From assembly GCA_963932145.1 (NCBI GenBank), contig OZ010573.1:24453760-24517759 (forward strand): 64,000 bases of DNA, in the 5' to 3' direction. Shown here piece after piece: positions 1 to 11,019 of the stretch (its first letter is position 1; every line of letters starts with the position of its first letter). The position numbers were made by a program, and so were the translations under genes. The notes below the pieces were generated by a model. It worked only from the letters and a program-made list of their open reading frames with translations, did not search any database and was not told the origin of the DNA. The stretch is from Acanthosepion lycidas (Eukaryota; Mollusca; Cephalopoda; Sepiida; Sepiidae).

Positions 1-539
1 AAGCTATTGGTAACCGTTGATATACCTGATAGCCTTTTTGAAGGTAAATTATTTTGTCCATTTTTAAATGATGACATAATAACTTTATTCGTCAATGAGA
101 ACATGTCAACAAGACAAATATGAATCGGGTAAAAGAGAGAGCAAACAAATGCTAGTGTCTTCTCGTATGTAAACACAAGGAAACACATCACTTTTTTGAT
201 GAAATGAAAGCCTTCTTAGCAATTTTGCTTCTTATTGCACTCCCAGAACTCCACAAGGAGTAATAAAAGTTAAAGTATGTTGAATTATTTATGTATTTTT
301 AATGTATTTGTTTTTTTATTTCGCATTCATTTTGTATTTCAATTTTTTGTTTTCAACATCAAAACATGCATGCAAAACGTAATGCATTACATCAAAATAT
401 TACTCATCCATTCTTTTATTAGTATACAAAAATTAAAATCTATATGCACAATACAAAGAAAGTTTATAACAATTTTAAAACAGTAGGTGTTCATGTTTTT
501 GCACCCTCCAAAAAAAATGCTGTTGCAGGGGGAACAATT

Positions 540-900
540 CTAGAAAGAAATTAGCATGGTAATGGTTAAATTCTTAAGTCTAGGTTCCATAGAGGAAAGT
601 TCATCAGAACAATTACCATGAAAGTATTTATAGAAAAGGTAGAGGGATGCTACGTTATAATGGTGGGAAAGGGTTTGAAGCTGAGATGCCAGGTCAGGAC
701 CAATAATATTGTAGATTTTTCTTTGTATTTTATCAAGAACTTCTAAATATATAACAGGAGCACCAGACCAGATGTGGCGGCAATATTTTAAGCAAGGACG
801 AATGGTAGCCTTATAAATATGTAAAAGATTCTGTTGTGAAAAATTGTCTCGCACTAAACCAACTTTCTTAACTGCAGACTCAGCAGATGATTCAATATAC
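540..900 (-). pseudogene. Jockey/CR1-type non-LTR retrotransposon, end of RT ORF
   Basis: The minus-strand frame reads LLHIYKATIRPCLKYCRHIW, then LEVLDKIQRKIYNIIG and LQTLSHHYNVASLYLFYKYF. This is the thumb/C-terminal part of the RT of jockey/CR1-like elements (pattern Y.a.iRP.leY...iW……lLd.iQrk...li……L..Lshrr.v..L.lfYkyfhg..s.el). Only about 100 codons are open. The same family recurs at 12935-13480 on the same strand with matching nucleotide sequence. Confidence 0.8.
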
Positions 901-1087
901 TCTTTTCACTTCATGTCAGCTGGAAATGTTAGTCTGAGAGGTGCTATGAGTCTCTTTCTTGGAGGTTAACATCAGCCATGCTAATGGAAGGTAAAAAGGG
1001 TTCTCTCAAATGATTAAAACAGAGCAGTTTCATTTTTGAGATGTTTAATTAAATTTAGGTTCCAAACCTTATTTTTATTTTGGCTAG

Positions 1088-1209
1088 TTGGTACTGATAA
1101 GTTCTTGACCTGACCCACTTCCCAAGTCTGACCAAATGAACAGACAGAATTTATTTTTTCATTTTTTTTTTTTTTTAATCTTTTCTGGTTGAGAACTTTT
1201 CAATATCTC
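1088..1209. mobile_element. MITE, 'CCCACTTCCCAAG-TCTGACCAAAT' family, copy 1
   Basis: Inverted ends ('ggtactgataagttcttg' and 'gagaacttttcaatatctc') enclose a centre with 'cccacttcccaagtctgacc' and a T-rich tract. It matches elements at 22585-22713 and 43845-43962, and partly 12818-12875. It is short and non-coding, so it is a non-autonomous DNA element. Parent family not identified. Confidence 0.6.
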
Positions 1210-1244
1210 TCAGATATTTTATACTAAATTGTTCTTATTAATAG

Positions 1245-1446
1245 GAATTCTTCAAGAAACGAAGGCAGAACTGCAGGATAAATACAATGAGGTGGATGAA
1301 GTGGAACTTGGTGGACAGATCAGTGAAGTTGAGTTAGTATACGAAAAAGCCAAAACAATGGCAGAACTGGAGAATTATCAACAGGACAAAAACTACCAAA
1401 CAATCCATCATCAAAGTTGTTGTAGCATACCTATGGATGATAATGG
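1245..1446 (+). pseudogene. RTE-like non-LTR retrotransposon fragment, region before the RT core (5' part)
   Basis: The open frame contains KAELQDKYNEVDEVELGGQI and SEVELVYEKAKTM, the charged helical stretch that precedes the reverse transcriptase core in RTE-like elements. A shift of frame then gives RIINRTKTTKQSIIK, which fits the usual 'W+IIN..TGRK' continuation. The element resumes at about 1874 after an insertion. It first looks like a host exon because an AG precedes it, but the continuation into RT sequence shows it is mobile-element DNA. Confidence 0.6.
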
Positions 1447-1873
1447 GTATGTCCTCATTCACATAAATACAGTAGTAAATACTGTATGTTGGTCTAGAGT
1501 TGGAGATTTGTCTCCAGCTGTGCTGGTCAAACTCTCTGCCTCTGGGCAGAGAAGATCCCCAGACAAAGCTACATCGAAGGGCCGAGTTTAGTCTCGGGGA
1601 AACAGCTACCTGTCCCCATTTTATACAGGGTCTATGGGGAATTTTTGGCCTAGGCTACGGGCTAAGATACCCCATATTAAATTTGCCCTTGTGCCACATC
1701 TGACTGGGTGTGGCAGTTGGTAGATATCCTGCAGTTGGAGATTCATTGTAGAATTCACTTGACTCACTTTGAGCAGTTGACTACTTATTCTACGTGCCGC
1801 TGGTGAATCTTATATGTGTTGTTCTTGTCCTAAGTATTATTGTTTGATTATTCTATTCAGTAACATTCCCTAG
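1447..1873 (+). other. Intron-like insertion splitting the RTE fragment
   Basis: The 427-base segment begins GTATGT and ends CCCTAG, and the retrotransposon reads on after it. It has a richer base composition than its surroundings (for example around 1490-1640) and no recognised coding content. The 3' end has a pyrimidine-containing stretch before TAG. It could be a separate repeat that happens to have splice-like ends, an introner-like element, or a genuine intron in an ancestral copy. Confidence 0.35.
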
Positions 1874-2445
1874 GTTGCAACAAAAGTTTCATTGCAGAAA
1901 GATTGAATTGAAAAATGGTTCAATTATTTCAAGGACTTTTCTGGAAAGAACTGACTGGAAACATTGAGATAGTTCCTATGCTAACTGGACTTGGGGTCTC
2001 AAATGAGCTCTTCTCGCAAGAAGTGTAAGAAATGCTTAATTGAAGGCAAAGCAATGGGTCCAGATGGGATCAGTGCTGAAAAGATACAGTTTTGATGAAA
2101 TTGTATTGATCTTTATGAATAAACTAATGTTAGGAGAAAAACTTGATCAGTAGTTGGTGTGCAATCTAATCATTACGATGTCTGGAGATCTCAGCCAGAC
2201 AATTACAGAGGAATAGCTCTGTCTTCAATATCGGTAAAGACCATAAGCATAATACTACTCAACAAGATCCATCTAAAGATTGGCGAGAATCTGCATCCAA
2301 ATCGGAATGGCTTCAGATCAAGTAGACCAGGCTAAAAAAACTTATAGAGAAGATGAAGAGTTAGACATCATAAACTGAAGGTAGTTCTGACATTTATGAA
2401 CTTCCAAAAAGCTCTTGACAGTATCCACCACAGGTAAATGTAAAT
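1874..2445 (+). pseudogene. RTE-like reverse transcriptase fragment (RT core, decayed)
   Basis: Frames joined by eye give KNWFNYFKDL-like sequence (about 1910), then EGKAMGPDGISAE (about 2040), then GDLSQPDNYRGIALSS, ILLNKIH and NRNGFRSSRPG (about 2185-2330), and finally MNFQKALDSIHH (about 2395). These are the classic RT blocks: A.GPDG, (G)D.....NYRGI.L.S, QNGFR.GR.. and F.DF.KAFDS. Several frameshifts and stops separate them. Homology stops at about 2440, before the YADD block, so the copy is truncated or interrupted there. Confidence 0.75.
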
Positions 2446-2627
2446 ACTTCCAAAAGTTATTTCAGCTGAGTGATTCCTGTAGCTTTACAGCATTCTCTTC
2501 TGGTATTTGCCCATACATTCCATTTGACAATTCATACCTTGTCTAAGACATGACACCAAAGAAAAGAATTTGCCTAGGTTGCAAAACCACTGCTGCCAGG
2601 TCTGCCATGTGAATAAGAGATAACAAA

Positions 2628-2948
2628 TTGTCTTCAGAATGTTCAGTTAGCCTGTCTCAAAATGCTCCAATCAGAGCCACTGAGTCCGAAGATCAATGTA
2701 GCCATCAGCTTTCCAGAAGAGCATACCTGAATGTTTCTGCGCGGGAGGCTGAAACTGCTGATCAAAGGACACAATGGCCATGGAGAAACACCTCTTCAAC
2801 TGCTGCTGCATGTGAGGCTGAAACAAGATTGTTAATGCAAAAACAGCCCTTTTCATGGTTACCACCCATTCAAATTGTTAACCCCTCATTTGGGGATGTG
2901 CCTCAGTTGCACCCAAGTGTTACTAATATTGATTTTCAGGTGGGCTGA
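2628..2948 (+). pseudogene. Possible Helitron-type protein N-terminal fragment
   Basis: The 106-residue frame contains RRAYLNVSAREAETADQRTQ followed by a second, weaker ACEAETRLLMQKQ unit, then FSWLPPIQIVNPSFGDVPQL. Repeats of the A.R..ET.EQR..RL kind occur at the start of animal Helitron replicase/helicase proteins, followed by a short 'F…P.I.Y' linker. No Rep or helicase domain follows. The assignment rests only on this pattern and could be wrong. Confidence 0.3.
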
Positions 2949-2959
2949 CTTTAAACTTA

Positions 2960-4640
2960 AACTAATCCAATTGAATGACAAAAATTTCTCATTAATGAAA
3001 AACCCGGTCGAAGATGGGTTATACTGCTAGTCCTTGATAATTTAGTAAATGAAATTGACTTAATCTATCAACAAATGAGTGTTTTTATGCTGGATGATGA
3101 CATAGACTTTTTTGAAATTTGTGGTAGGAGTTATTCACGGGGATAGGCTAGCTCCATATAATTTTTCTGTAATACTGGATTATGCAATCCACCATTCACT
3201 GTATAGTGAAGAAAACGGCAACTTACCTCATCAAACCAAGTGACAAGCGTGTCGCGTGTATCCTACGATGGAAAAGAAAATTACTTACCAAAAAAAAAAG
3301 GGGCACGTATTCTGCATGACATACTGCAGATGGAATATTTAGATTAAAAACAAGTCTGTTGCAGGAGTCTCTATAAAAGTATTTTGATATGCAAAAATTT
3401 GGCGTCCTCCCCCAGTTATCGACGAATGGAAAAAATGCTTGGCCAATAAAAACAGTTGATATTCTCAAATCGGGAGGGAAAAATTGATGTATTTTGGCTA
3501 CCGCATTTTTCCGAGAGTAAGTTATTTTTCTGACTGGTTATGTGCATTGAGATTTGTGAGATAGTACCTTCGAATTGAGTTTTCGGTATTTCTTTCTGTC
3601 CCCTGATATTTGAGTCCGAATTTACAATGATTGTTCTCTGCATTTTGGAATTAATCTGTGACAAACATTTCCTTTGCTTTCAGAACGCTTACACACTTCA
3701 AGGCAAAGAAAAGGAATTAGGATTCAATTTGTGAATTGCACTCTTCATTGTTAGGAGTTGTATTTGTAAACTACTGCTCTTTATTCTTATGGTCTTTACT
3801 TGTGGGCTACAACTCTCCAAGAAAAATAGTTAAAGCCTGCTTTTTCAAATCTAATGAACTTTAGCTGGAAATACTCTGTGTGGAGGTTATGTTGAATGAA
3901 TTAATACAGTTAAAAAAAAAAATATATAAGGAAGACTTAAATGTTGTAAATAATTTTATAATTTCCTGTTACCTGTTTTATAAGATAAATATAGTGTCTA
4001 TAAAAATTTGATCAAATCCAATTTAAACATTTTGCTATAATTATCTGATTGAAATATCAAATTAAATATTTTTTTGCACATAAACAGTTGCATCTCCTTA
4101 CATTGAATTACAGTTTTAATAGGCTATAAACTGTATACTGATTTTTTTCTGCTGTAAAAACACAGGTGTGTATTATGCCTTTTGAGACTATAAAAATTAA
4201 ATTATAAGAACAAGGGACAGTAAAATTTAGATTTCTGCCTTCTAATTTATATTTTAAAAATAATTTATTTTGCTTGATTTGCACTTTACGTATCTCTCCA
4301 GGTACAATGGGTTAAATGCTTTAGGTTATGAGGATGATGACTGTTTGTTTTATTTTTATATCATTTCATTGATTGACTGGCTGTGTATTGAGAGCAAGGT
4401 TTGAAGGACTGGGTCATATAGAAGAACAGATGAGTCACCAGTTGATTTTTGGAGCTACTAGTTGCCATCGGTGGTATGGGTTGTTGCTGGCAGTGGGAGG
4501 AGTAGTATTTGAGATAAGGCAACATCATTGTATTGTTGTGGCTTTTGTTACATTGGTTTTGTTTGTTGAAGCCACACACACACACACACACAAAACTTGA
4601 GCTTACAGATATGAATAGATATTCCTAAAAACTGATGAAC
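2960..4640. other. Intron-like sequence, nothing identified
   Basis: AT-rich, unstructured sequence with short chance frames only. The stretch at 3180-3480 is slightly richer in CG but has no recognisable protein or repeat. Confidence 0.6.
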
Positions 4641-4688
4641 ACATGCATTTTAATATATACACACACACGCACATGCACACATACATAT

Positions 4689-4689
<1 letters not shown>

Positions 4690-4723
<34 letters not shown>

Positions 4724-4768
4724 CCTACATACACACACTTATATATATATATATATATATACACACAC

Positions 4769-4822
<54 letters not shown>

Positions 4823-4824
4823 CC

Positions 4825-4850
<26 letters not shown>
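4690..4850. repeat. Compound (CA)n/(TA)n microsatellite
   Basis: Alternating CA and TA tracts run from about 4660 to 4850. Open frames here (YIYIYI, THTHTH) are artefacts of the repeat. Confidence 0.97.
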
Positions 4851-4855
<5 letters not shown>

Positions 4856-5088
4856 GTATCAAATTTAAGTTATATTTTGCATATAAGCATTGCACAAAGA
4901 TGTACATGTTTAGGCACCTAATGTAATGAAGGAATGACCTAACACACCTTGCAGACTAATTTTCTTGTGTTAAAAGTTCAATCTATACTGGCCTTGTACC
5001 AAGCTAAGATATGCTTAGTAAAGTAAATAATTATATATGCATAAACTTAAAGAAACACAAATGTATAAAGATGAAATAACTATGTTTA

Positions 5089-5114
5089 TACACACACACA
5101 CACACACACACACA
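5089..5114. repeat. (CA)n microsatellite
   Basis: Uninterrupted CA repeat just before the inverted repeat at 5132. Confidence 0.95.
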
Positions 5115-5131
5115 GCTATAGGTATAAAAAA

Positions 5132-5223
5132 GTTTACTTGTGATGTTTCATCCTTCAGGATTTCATCGGACTAAATTTGTTATCTGATGAAGTCTTGAAG
5201 GATGAAACATGTCACAAATAAAC
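5132..5223. repeat. Inverted repeat with a hammerhead-like core in each arm
   Basis: Left arm 5132-5168 and right arm 5184-5223 are near reverse complements. Read outward, each arm has (C/T)-TGATGA or CCGATGA, a short stem-loop and GAAAC, then a segment ending in AAATAAA or AAGTAAA. The minus-strand version of the left arm reads CCGATGA-A-ATCC-TGAA-GGAT-GAAAC, in which ATCC and GGAT can form stem II of a hammerhead-like fold. The same arrangement recurs in the family at 27127, 28599 and 31840. Confidence 0.6.
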
Positions 5224-7639
5224 TTTTCCAAGTTGCCATACATTTTCCCCAATATTGTTCTTGATATATAAAAATATATTTGTGTTTCATTGAAAATAAC
5301 TAACAAGACTGTCATTAAGCATTTTATTAAATTTTTCTTGCTTTCTTACAAGTATTTTATTTTCTGGGCATAAAGTATATAACAACTGTCCAAATTTTAT
5401 TAGCCATTATCAAAGCTGATTTTGTAACTGAATATGTAATTTTTCATATATATGTCTCTACAGGGATGAGAATTTTTTTTTAATTTTCTGAACAATGATC
5501 AACACATTGTGCTCATGTTCATAGTTGATATTACTGAGAATTGAGTTAATTTTTTATATTAATACTTTGATTATTTTTAACTGTTTCTGACATGTTGATA
5601 AGGCAAATACAGTCATATCTTCCACAAGTATGTTGTGGATAGGTATGGGTAGGTCTATGTTTATGTTTAAATAGGTCCTAATGGAGCTATGGTCTGAGAG
5701 ATGTAAAGTAACACTTCTTGATTAGTATGTATAGAGAATACTGATACGAAGTATGTTATATAAGAGTGTGTTATAACAATAGCCATAAAATAGTGGCATT
5801 ATAATACACATGTAATATTAGTTAGTCTGAATAACAAACAAAAGGGTAACAAGGAATATGACAAAAGCAGCCTGAGCCTTTCACATACAAGTAACACCAT
5901 TTGTCTAAATGAGTAAATCATGGTAGCAAATGCTTTGTTTACATGAAATGTATAAAATTTGCTACAGGAATACATTTTAATGTTGTGAGTTCTGGAAAGG
6001 AAGAAAGATATGTGAAAGTTTACTTTTGATCACAATGTGTTGAAAAGCTTTCTTCATACAGGTAGAAATGTAAAATAAATGATAAATATATAAAAGATGG
6101 CTAGATTAAACAAATGTTCATATAGTAATGTGACAATAATAATAATAGACCAAAGTAAAGAGAAAAGGCTGTCAAAGTTACATACCAGCGATAAGGAGGA
6201 TGACAAAACTAAGAACCACTTGCTTGGACTGATGCTTTTACTTTGCTGGTGATAACTAAGGGCTAACAGGAAATGGTCAAAAAACAGGGACCAATCTAAA
6301 AGTACCTAAACTAAAAAAGGGACAAACAAAGGGAAGTATTAGGTTGGTGCAAAAATAATGATGTAATAATGTCGTTTTTTGATGTATTAACGTCAAAAAA
6401 ACGACATTATTATGTCATTATTTTTGCACCAACCTAATAAAACAAGGCAGCTTATATACTGTGGTAACAGAACAAAGAATGAAAATGTTTTAAACAAAGC
6501 TGAAACAGTTTTTGATTGATCCCCAAAGAAATACACTTGAAGAGTATTATCACTATTATTAGAATTTTACACACTTTTTGTTAGTTTTTGATGGACAATT
6601 TTTGTCAGTTGCTACTTTTAATTGGTTTAGATGGAAGCAATACTTGTTCAAATCATTCAGTGATTTTCTCTAGAAAGAAGTTATGTTAGAAGATTCACCA
6701 TCAGCTCTGTTATTTACTCAGTGTCATCTTTGGTGTGGTTGGTAGTCATCCATTTTACTTGTCACTGTACAAAAGATATACCTATTGAATGACCCCATAA
6801 TCTCCATCAAGATCTTTTAACATTACTGAGAGATCATTTACAGAGACTTTGGCATGCAACTGAGACATGGACAGAGCTGGTCAGGCAGCTTAGCTGCACA
6901 GTGACCCTATGGCCACCTCTGGTCATAGGACTGATGATAATGACAGTTATCTCCTGTATTTTATTAAACTATTTTCAAATAATGTCTTGACTTTATTGAT
7001 ATCAGTCTAAACTGGTCCACTCCACCATGGAGTATTATTGAGAGAAGTCTTTAGCATGAAACCTTTTTATAGGTTTGATTGTAGCTTCTCCAAAGATTTT
7101 CAAAATCCTTTTTCTCTGTGAGAGTTACTTCAAAAACATATGCTAAAAATGTCGCTTATTTTCTTCCAGCTTCTGCATTAGAATCAATAAATAAAATTAT
7201 GCCAATTTTGACATACTTTTGAATATATGCTACTATGGCAAATGTCACAATAGAATCAAAAGTCATCTTTTTTAATGAAATTACTTAAAACTTCCTTCCT
7301 TGAGTGCCATGCATGATTGAGCAATCATGTCTTTTTACAATTCATGACTGACTTTGCAGAAGGATTCCTGCAATAGGCTGCCATTACTTTCTGGTATAGA
7401 CTGGGAGTGTGGGACATTCCATTACAACACAATGTTGTATTTCCCTAAAACTAAACTAAAACTTTAAATGATCCTAAAACCACCTTCAAATCTAAACTAT
7501 AATGATGAGGCATCTCTTTGAAAATAAAAAATTACTGAACATTGGCTTGTGAGTTTAGATTATCAACCATTGCTTTATAGTCAATATCCTTCTGTTTTAG
7601 AATCTTATTTATTGACACACACACACACACAGATTTAAC
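5224..7639. other. Intron sequence with only the MITE at 6339
   Basis: No further element, RNA or exon recognised. A short (CA)n run is at 7615-7631. Confidence 0.6.
6339..6437. mobile_element. MADE1-like mariner MITE, copy A (99 bp)
   Basis: The ends TTAGGTTGGTGCAAAAATAA and their exact inverse at 6418-6437 match the terminal repeat of Hsmar1/MADE1-type mariners. TA dinucleotides flank both sides (6337-6338, 6438-6439), as expected for mariner target duplication. The whole element is an imperfect palindrome with a TGACGT-type centre. It is non-coding. Confidence 0.95.
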
Positions 7640-8000
7640 AACTACTCTCCTACAGGGAAGTGACTGTGATATGAATATTGAGAATATTTTGAACGGAGAT
7701 TGTGACAAATGAAGTATTATGGAGAATAAGAAACTGTTGCTAATAATCAGAGGGTGTTGAAATTTGGGGGAGAATAGTGAGGGAAAGAAAGCTTGGAAAA
7801 ATTAACACTCACATGATGCATCAAATGCAAGGAAAACAGCAAATAACCTACTTGGCAAGTTTGAGCAAATAGATGGAAGAACAAGTATGACAAAGCGAAA
7901 ACAGGAGTTATAAAGAAACAGGTGTTACTGATAGCAAGAAAAAAACGCAGATGTAGAGGTCCAGAATTTCTCCTGTCTTGAAGGGACTCAATATAAATCT
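7640..8000 (+). pseudogene. RTE-type LINE fragment, C-terminal region, strongly decayed
   Basis: Around 7828-7890 the sequence reads as GKQQITYLASLSK followed by MEE, matching 'G+r…ITYL.SL..WMEEQ' near the carboxy end of RTE-type RT proteins, as also seen at 47745 and, on the other strand, at 48545. Upstream sequence is weakly similar. Boundaries are uncertain. Confidence 0.5.
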
Positions 8001-8102
8001 TTTGATTTCATGAAAAGTTAAGGTGACAAAACTGTTAAAAATATGAAAAATAGAATTTGTGACCATCTGTGAGTGCATTCACTTAGCATTAATAGTTTTG
8101 AG

Positions 8103-8205
8103 AAAAACATGAATCTTTTCTCGCTCAGTGAGTTAAATTGTAAGGTAGACTGGATTCTCTAGCCTTGATTGCCAACTAGTCTAGGAGAAAGACAACTCAT
8201 TGTGC
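8103..8205 (+). mobile_element. SINE 3' fragment
   Basis: Contains 'gttaaattgtaaggtagact', 'ccttgattgccaactagtct' and 'aggagaaagacaac', the 3' body of the SINE at 16312. No head is visible. Confidence 0.6.
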
Positions 8206-8966
8206 AATTGGATAGTTGGGCATGGGTCTAGTGGCTCCATTTTATAAAAATAAAAATCATACTAAACATGGAAACTACCACTACATTACTGGTGTCAATT
8301 GACTGAAATTCTCAGAACAAGTCTATATGAATAAATGGTAATAGCAATATTGTTTCCTTATAAGGAAACATTCAGCATTCATTGACTTAGTAGCCAGTAT
8401 TATTTTTGGTAGAAATTTAAAAAATTTTAATCTTAAAACAGTTTTCATAAAAATAGGTTTCAAAATGTCCAATAGCTGTTATTGCTCTTTCCAGTATTGA
8501 TAGGGAGTCTTGATTGTGTCATTAGTCAAATTATTTGTGCTCTTCATTTTAGTTATTACTGTTGTTAAAAATCCCCAAGTGATATAGTTTCTGTTATTCG
8601 GTCCAATTCTTTTTGTGATTCTGTAGTGCCAGTTCACAAAGTTTGAAGATGGATGGTCCTTGCTAAGACCTACAGGATTTATTAGCTTGAAGCCAAAGTG
8701 TTAAATGTTTCAATTTTTACTTGTTCATTTGTAAACATTAATCAAAGATAAAAAAAAAAATATCACCCAAGAGATGGGCAGAATGTGAATGTTTGTAAAT
8801 TTAGTAACATTTAAAAGAATTTGGGTCTTTGTGTGAATTTTTTGCCTCACAGATTATTCTCTAAGTGATTTTTTTTTTCATACATCCTGTGTTTCCATTT
8901 TTTGCCAATCATTTATCTTATTATTCACACTGATTTGATATATTTCTTTTTACTTTCATTTCTCAG

Positions 8967-9141
8967 GTTCATATCAAAGACTTACTGACTCAAACGTGCC
9001 ATATCGATGCAGATGAAAATGCTGAAATCATTGTTTATGATCAGTGCACAGAGGAGGCGTCCCAGCTGACCGGGGACAATTTCTTGGTTGTATTACTACA
9101 CAAACTTTCCTCGGCCTTCAAGAGTGTTACACTTCTAAAAG
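8967..9141 (+). CDS. Internal exon of a DUSP8/DUSP16-type MAP kinase phosphatase (rhodanese domain, second half)
   Basis: The exon has 58 codons plus one base: phase 0 at its start, phase 1 at its end. It is preceded by a pyrimidine-rich tract and CAG, and followed by the donor AAAAG|GTAAAC. The peptide runs VHIKDLLTQT…IIVYDQ…NFLVVLLHKL…FKSVTLLK. This follows the human DUSP16/DUSP8 rhodanese domain from 'KVLITELIQ' through 'VVVYDQS', 'FLTVLLGKL' and 'FNSVHLLAGG'. As I recall the human genes, the exon boundaries are in the same places. In this family the rhodanese fold binds MAP kinases (mainly JNK and p38), and a C-terminal dual-specificity phosphatase domain removes phosphates from the activation loop. 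That domain is not in this window. DUSP10 fits less well. The preceding exon (DSRPFVEYN-type motif) and following exon (GGF..F…F..LC motif) were not found with confidence, so this is a partial gene. Confidence 0.9.
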
Positions 9142-11019
9142 GTAAACAAAAATCATCTTTGAATTTACTCCAAAAGGACAGTCATGTTTGCTATATAATA
9201 TTGATATTTGTGACTGAACTTGTGAACAAAATCGTAGTCAGTAATTGAATTACAAAATCAAATAAAACTTCTTCATTACGCATGTCATCTCTAGAAGGGA
9301 CTTCTTTAGACTAATAATATTTTTATCATTGGGGGTCTCTTCTATTTGGGTAGAGGAAAGAAATACAACACAGGCAACAATTTTGCATTAAGAACATTGA
9401 TGATACATGTATGCTTAAATTTAACTTAAATGTTTTATGTTTATTTTTGGTCTTTAGTGTATGGAAATGCATAACTTAGCGGACGTCATTCAGATCTTTA
9501 TAGCTTTTTTTTTTATTGCTCTTGTTTTAAATATCAAACATTGTAGCAGTAGCAGTAGTTTTGAGAGGAAAGGTGATAAGTTGTATAACTCTGAATGTAA
9601 ATTTACTATGGAAAATACTGAAATTAGTTCACTTTCTATATATTTTTATTCTAATAAGTTAGTTTTTCCTTTAAGTAAAACTACATTCTTTAAGTGAAAA
9701 TTATGGTCAGGCCTATTATAATGTTGTCATTGTTGGCTTTATCTCGTATCCAAGAATTTAATTTCTTCTTTGCTGATCACTTCCTTTATGATGATGATGG
9801 TGTTGATGACTATGTTCGCCACCAATGTGCAGGTTCAGGACTAGAAGCTTCCAGTTTCACTAAAGCCTGCTTCTGTCAGCCATTTCCTATCACCGTTTGG
9901 TTTTGCAAGTTGGTTGGTGGGTGAAAAGAAAATCTGAGTAGAAGAAAGTGTCAATGGCATGAATTTGTTTAACGGTAGACCTCAGCTTAACAGGAAGTGA
10001 CCCACACATTTGATTTCATGACCTTCTTCTGCAGCACACATGGAATGAGACAAGCAGAATCCAGTTATGAAACTGCAACAGACTACCACTTACTCTGCTA
10101 TAATTTTGAGTGACACCTTCTGTAACATGTCAGTCATGCGTAGCCCTCTTCAACTGCTGGTTCAACACATTGAAAATATTGTTTTGTAAAAAAAATCCCG
10201 TTTTTTTTTTTTTTATTCATATGCACTTTTATGTAAATTCCTACATGTTTCACCCATGTATTTCCTGGGACATCTTTTACAGTCTGTGAATTCTTCTTTA
10301 AGGTGGTTATTTTGTTTAGTGTCAATCAGATTTCTTAGTTTTTTTTGTTTTTTTTTTTAAGTTAATACAAAATTCTAATATATTCTTGTTTTGTCTTTAA
10401 TGTTTTTTTAAAGTTATAAAAGGACTTTTTGGGTTGCTATATATATATTCACATGTCTTATGCTGGAGAGGTTAGAAAATAATATATTCCTGGAATATCA
10501 ATCTGTAGAATTCTTAGGAAAAGTAATTTTCTATTTTGTTTAGAGATTTGTTATAAGTGATAAACAGTCTTGTTTGCTAATAAATTTTCCAATGTTGTAG
10601 AAGGTAAAGCCTGGTATTGCATTACTTGTACAAGTGTTAAAGTCTTGGAACAATCATTTATTGCAGCAAGTCTTGTCTGTACATAAACAGTTTTAAAACT
10701 CCTCCTCAACCTTTGTCAAAATTCTATATTTGAGTAATTTATGGCAAGTGATAGAAAATACGTGTGTGAGTACCTGCATCAGTATACACTGAATGCCAAA
10801 GACAGTTTACAGTTTGGAAAAGGGCATTGATAATCTCTTGTATTAGATGGTATAAAAGACTTCTCCTCATTAAAGTAAGGAGTATTAGGAAATGGAATTG
10901 TTAGGTGTTACATTGAATGTTACTTTAACTGCATCCATGTTCCCTGTTTGAGTCTGTTCCAAATAAGTTGCTTTTTATGAAATTTCCAATATTGTTTTGT
11001 TTCTTGGATGATTTATAAG
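9142..11019. other. Intron after the phosphatase exon, nothing firm
   Basis: Frames at 9461-9697 and 9694-9924 lack splice context and family resemblance. The stretch at 9760-10130 is less AT-rich and could be an old repeat, but I found no second copy. Confidence 0.5.

Noticed and set aside
1229-1591. Apparent host exon (AG acceptor, open frame KAELQDKYNEVDEVEL…, GT donor)
   Set aside because: The sequence continues after an insertion into clear RTE reverse transcriptase blocks, so it is mobile-element coding sequence.
4603-4921. Open frames of YIYIYI/THTHTH type on both strands
   Set aside because: They are products of (AT)n and (CA)n microsatellites.
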